Program-made: the position numbers and the translations under genes
Notes under the pieces: model-generated
The model's input: the letters and a program-made list of their open reading frames with translations, nothing else
The model's database searches: none
What the model was told of the DNA's origin: nothing
In this document: in pieces, positions 62,370 to 64,000 of the stretch
How the letters are laid out: each line of letters starts with the position of its first letter
Position numbering within the stretch: position 1 is the stretch's first letter
Source: Oceanobacter antarcticus
Lineage (GTDB): Bacteria > Pseudomonadota > Gammaproteobacteria > Pseudomonadales > Oceanobacteraceae
Length of the DNA: 64,000 nt
Assembly (NCBI RefSeq): GCF_044962685.1
Contig: NZ_JBBKTX010000022.1
Location: 21,663-85,662, forward strand
Direction of reading: 5' to 3'

Positions 62370-63446
62370 ATGGACGAGCTGTTATCTGCCTGGTGGCGAC
62401 TGCGTCAAGTACGTGGCGTCGGTGCCACCACGCTCTACCAATTACGCGACCTGCTGGGCAGTCTTGATGCCTTGCCTGCTTGCTCCACCAGCGACTTGCT
62501 GGCACTGGGTCTGAAACCCGCCGTCGTGCAGCAATTTCAGCAACAACCCCTGACCGCCGCATTTGATGCCCTGCTGGAATGGCAAAAAACACCCGGTCAG
62601 GGGTTATTAACCTGCGATGACCCGTGTTATCCACCCGCCCTGGCCAGCCTGACGGATGCCCCCTTGTGGCTCTACTGGCGCGGCAATCCAGTGGTGTTGC
62701 AACAGCCGCTGGTAGCGATGGTCGGCAGTCGTAATCCAACCCCTTATGCTCGAGACTGGGCCAGACAATGCGCTGCCGATCTGGCGCGGGCGGGTGTTTG
62801 TGTGGTCAGCGGGTTGGCACTGGGTATCGACGGTGCTGCCCATCAGGGCGCACTGGAGGGGGCTGGCAGCACCATTGCGGTGCTCGGTTGTGGTGCCGAT
62901 GTGGTTTATCCGAAACGCCATCGCCCCCTGTACGAACAGATTTATCAACGCGGGCTGATTTTGTCGGAACTGCCTGAGGGCACCCAGCCACAGGCGTCGT
63001 TTTTCCCCGGCCGCAACCGCATTGTCAGTGGCTTGTGCGGCGCGGTGATTGTGGTCGAAGCCGCGACCAAAAGCGGCTCGTTGATTACTGCTCGACTGGC
63101 CGCCCAACAGGGCCGGGATGTGATGGCCTTGCCCGGTGCTGTCACCAACCCGCTCGCTGCGGGCTGTCATCAACTGATTCGCGACGGTGCGCTGTTGGTG
63201 CGCGATGCCACCGACGTACTGCAAGAACTGGATATGCTCTGTCTGACTCCACCAGCCAGCGAACCGGCGCTCCAACCGTCGGTTCCGCCATTGGTAACCG
63301 AGCTGGACTTTGCCTCGACCACCAGCCTGGATGTGCTGGCCATCCGTACTGGCGAATCGGTTTCCTCGTTGATGGCGAATCTGCTGGAGCTGGAACTCGA
63401 AGGCTGGCTGGTACAGGAGCCGGGCGGTTATCGGCGTTTGCGCTGA
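62370..63446 (+). CDS. dprA: DNA-processing protein DprA
   Basis: 358 residues. The Rossmann-like core (about 100-290) has MVGSRNPTPYARDWARQ, VVSGLALGIDGAAHQGAL, NRIVSGLCGAVIVVEA and KSGSLITARLAAQQGRD, all family signatures. A C-terminal winged-helix-like domain (about 300-358) follows. DprA protects incoming single strands and loads RecA during natural transformation. It ends the syntenic backbone; mobile debris follows. Confidence 0.95.
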   Translation: MDELLSAWWRLRQVRGVGATTLYQLRDLLGSLDALPACSTSDLLALGLKPAVVQQFQQQPLTAAFDALLEWQKTPGQGLLTCDDPCYPPALASLTDAPLWLYWRGNPVVLQQPLVAMVGSRNPTPYARDWARQCAADLARAGVCVVSGLALGIDGAAHQGALEGAGSTIAVLGCGADVVYPKRHRPLYEQIYQRGLILSELPEGTQPQASFFPGRNRIVSGLCGAVIVVEAATKSGSLITARLAAQQGRDVMALPGAVTNPLAAGCHQLIRDGALLVRDATDVLQELDMLCLTPPASEPALQPSVPPLVTELDFASTTSLDVLAIRTGESVSSLMANLLELELEGWLVQEPGGYRRLR

Positions 63447-63504
63447 GGGCTGGCCTGATTGGAGCCTAAGATACAGAGGGTTACCAGAGCCTGCTGCCCA
63501 GTCA

Positions 63505-63584
63505 TCATGACCTCTCTGTTCTGAGGCTGATCCATTCAGCCGCATAAAGCTGGAGATTTGATTGATGAAAGGGCTTTTGCTCAT
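63505..63584 (-). pseudogene. Relic of an integron-integrase-like gene start
   Basis: Behind AGAGGAGCAG, an ATG at 63584 opens MSKSPFINQISSFMRLNG, then after a one-base deletion (at about 63529) the other frame continues SLRTE. Restoring one base gives the run MRLNGYSLRTE, typical of the N-terminus of IntI-type tyrosine recombinases. Recognisable sequence stops after about 25 codons, with stops beyond. Catalytic residues are absent. A phage-type integrase is the main alternative. The short match limits certainty. Confidence 0.5.
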
Positions 63585-63962
63585 GGTTCTGCTCCTCTCG
63601 AAAGAACTGCATGAATAAACAGAATACCAGTGCTGCAAATACAAACGTGCGTGTTGTGTCAGAATTAATTGCCTGTTTTTCCATCAGCTGTTAGCGTAAG
63701 TGGTCGACATAAGAGGCATTAGAGTATTGGGGAAAATGCTTTGCGTGCCATCAAGGATGGAAAAACACGCATGCGCGCTTAGTCGGGCAGGAACGGTTGG
63801 GTAGGTAATAAAATGATTAATAAAATCAAAAGCTTAAATGATATTTGCAACAAAATAAGCCACCGATAAAACGCGTATGCTCGTAAACGCTCAAACAACC
63901 CCATCTAAAATCACTACTCAATTCATTCTAAGCTGTCTTCAAATTCTTCAACGAGACAGCTC
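63585..63962. other. AT-rich non-coding region between relic and IS-like gene
   Basis: No gene is recognisable in these 378 bases. If the relic is an integron integrase, attI would be expected here, but no convincing recombination site was found. GTAAACGC at 63883-63890, 80 bases before the next ATG, resembles the GTAAGCG tip of IS66-family inverted repeats. Confidence 0.4.
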
Positions 63963-64000
63963 ATGACTAAATCCGAACAATGGCAGCAGCACATCAACCT
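63963..64000 (+). CDS. Probable IS66-family accessory protein TnpA, 5' end only
   Basis: Only 12 complete codons are visible (MTKSEQWQQHIN) before the edge. The opening resembles IS66 accessory TnpA proteins, which begin with a short polar segment such as this, followed by an HTH. The position 80 bases after a possible IS66 terminal repeat agrees. The call is tentative because so little is seen. Confidence 0.4.
   Translation, partial: MTKSEQWQQHIN

Noticed and set aside
62607..63644. Long minus-strand reading frame opposite dprA
   Set aside because: Most of it is antisense to the clear dprA gene; only the short segment at 63505-63584 has its own signal.
63796..63802. GTTGGGT as an attI or attC core
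   Set aside because: A 7-base GTTRRRY match occurs by chance often, and no paired inverse core or hairpin was found around it.

Overview
The window is the replication-origin region of a gammaproteobacterial chromosome. Protein sequences and gene order (atp operon, parB-parA-rsmG-mnmG, mnmE-yidC-yidD-rnpA-rpmH, dnaA-dnaN-recF-gyrB, then plsC-type acyltransferase, gmhB, glyS-glyQ, htrB/lpxL, trkH-trkA, rsmB-fmt-def, LysM, dprA) point to the Pseudomonadales/Oceanospirillales group. A marine relative is plausible but not proven by sequence alone.

Layout. 1-258: start of an outer-membrane beta-barrel protein that runs off the left edge. 357-7455: complete F1Fo ATP synthase operon atpIBEFHAGDC on the minus strand, with its terminator. 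7733-12257: parB, parA, rsmG, mnmG (minus). 12258-12736: AT-rich region with two perfect DnaA boxes. 12737-15866: accessory insert between mnmG and mnmE, holding two tandem paralogous lipoproteins, a TetR-type regulator and the wreck of an XRE-ImmA/IrrE peptidase gene. 15923-19901: mnmE, yidC, yidD, rnpA, rpmH (minus). 19902-20425: dnaA upstream region with four DnaA-box-like sites and AT-rich 10-mers, the best oriC candidate because gene orientation diverges here. 20426-26610: dnaA, dnaN, recF, gyrB (plus). 26910-28100: fabV. Five parS-like sites lie in recF, gyrB and downstream of fabV, one at the centre of a 40-bp near-perfect palindrome. They are the expected targets of the ParB encoded at the left.

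28385-30725: MOSC protein, plsC-like acyltransferase, gmhB (minus). 30853-48483: an aryl polyene (APE) pigment cluster wedged between gmhB and glyS. It has ketosynthases, a chain-length-factor-like protein, ketoreductase, dehydratases, two ACPs, a CoA-ligase-like enzyme fused to a dehydratase domain, an aromatic ammonia-lyase, thioesterase, acyltransferases, a glycosyltransferase, a LolA-like carrier, an MMPL exporter, a lipoprotein, a phosphopantetheinyl transferase and a flavin halogenase-like enzyme. Together they could make an aromatic starter, extend it to a conjugated polyene on ACP, transfer it to a lipid or sugar carrier and move it to the outer membrane. 48587-63446: glyS, glyQ, a sensorless histidine kinase with a REC-TPR regulator, lpxL-type acyltransferase, trkH, trkA, rsmB, fmt, def, LysM protein, dprA. 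63447-64000: relic of what looks like an integron integrase start, then the beginning of a probable IS66-family element at the right edge.

The housekeeping backbone is confidently assigned. The accessory insert at 12.7-15.9 kb, the APE cluster and the right-hand mobile debris are where unusual biology sits.
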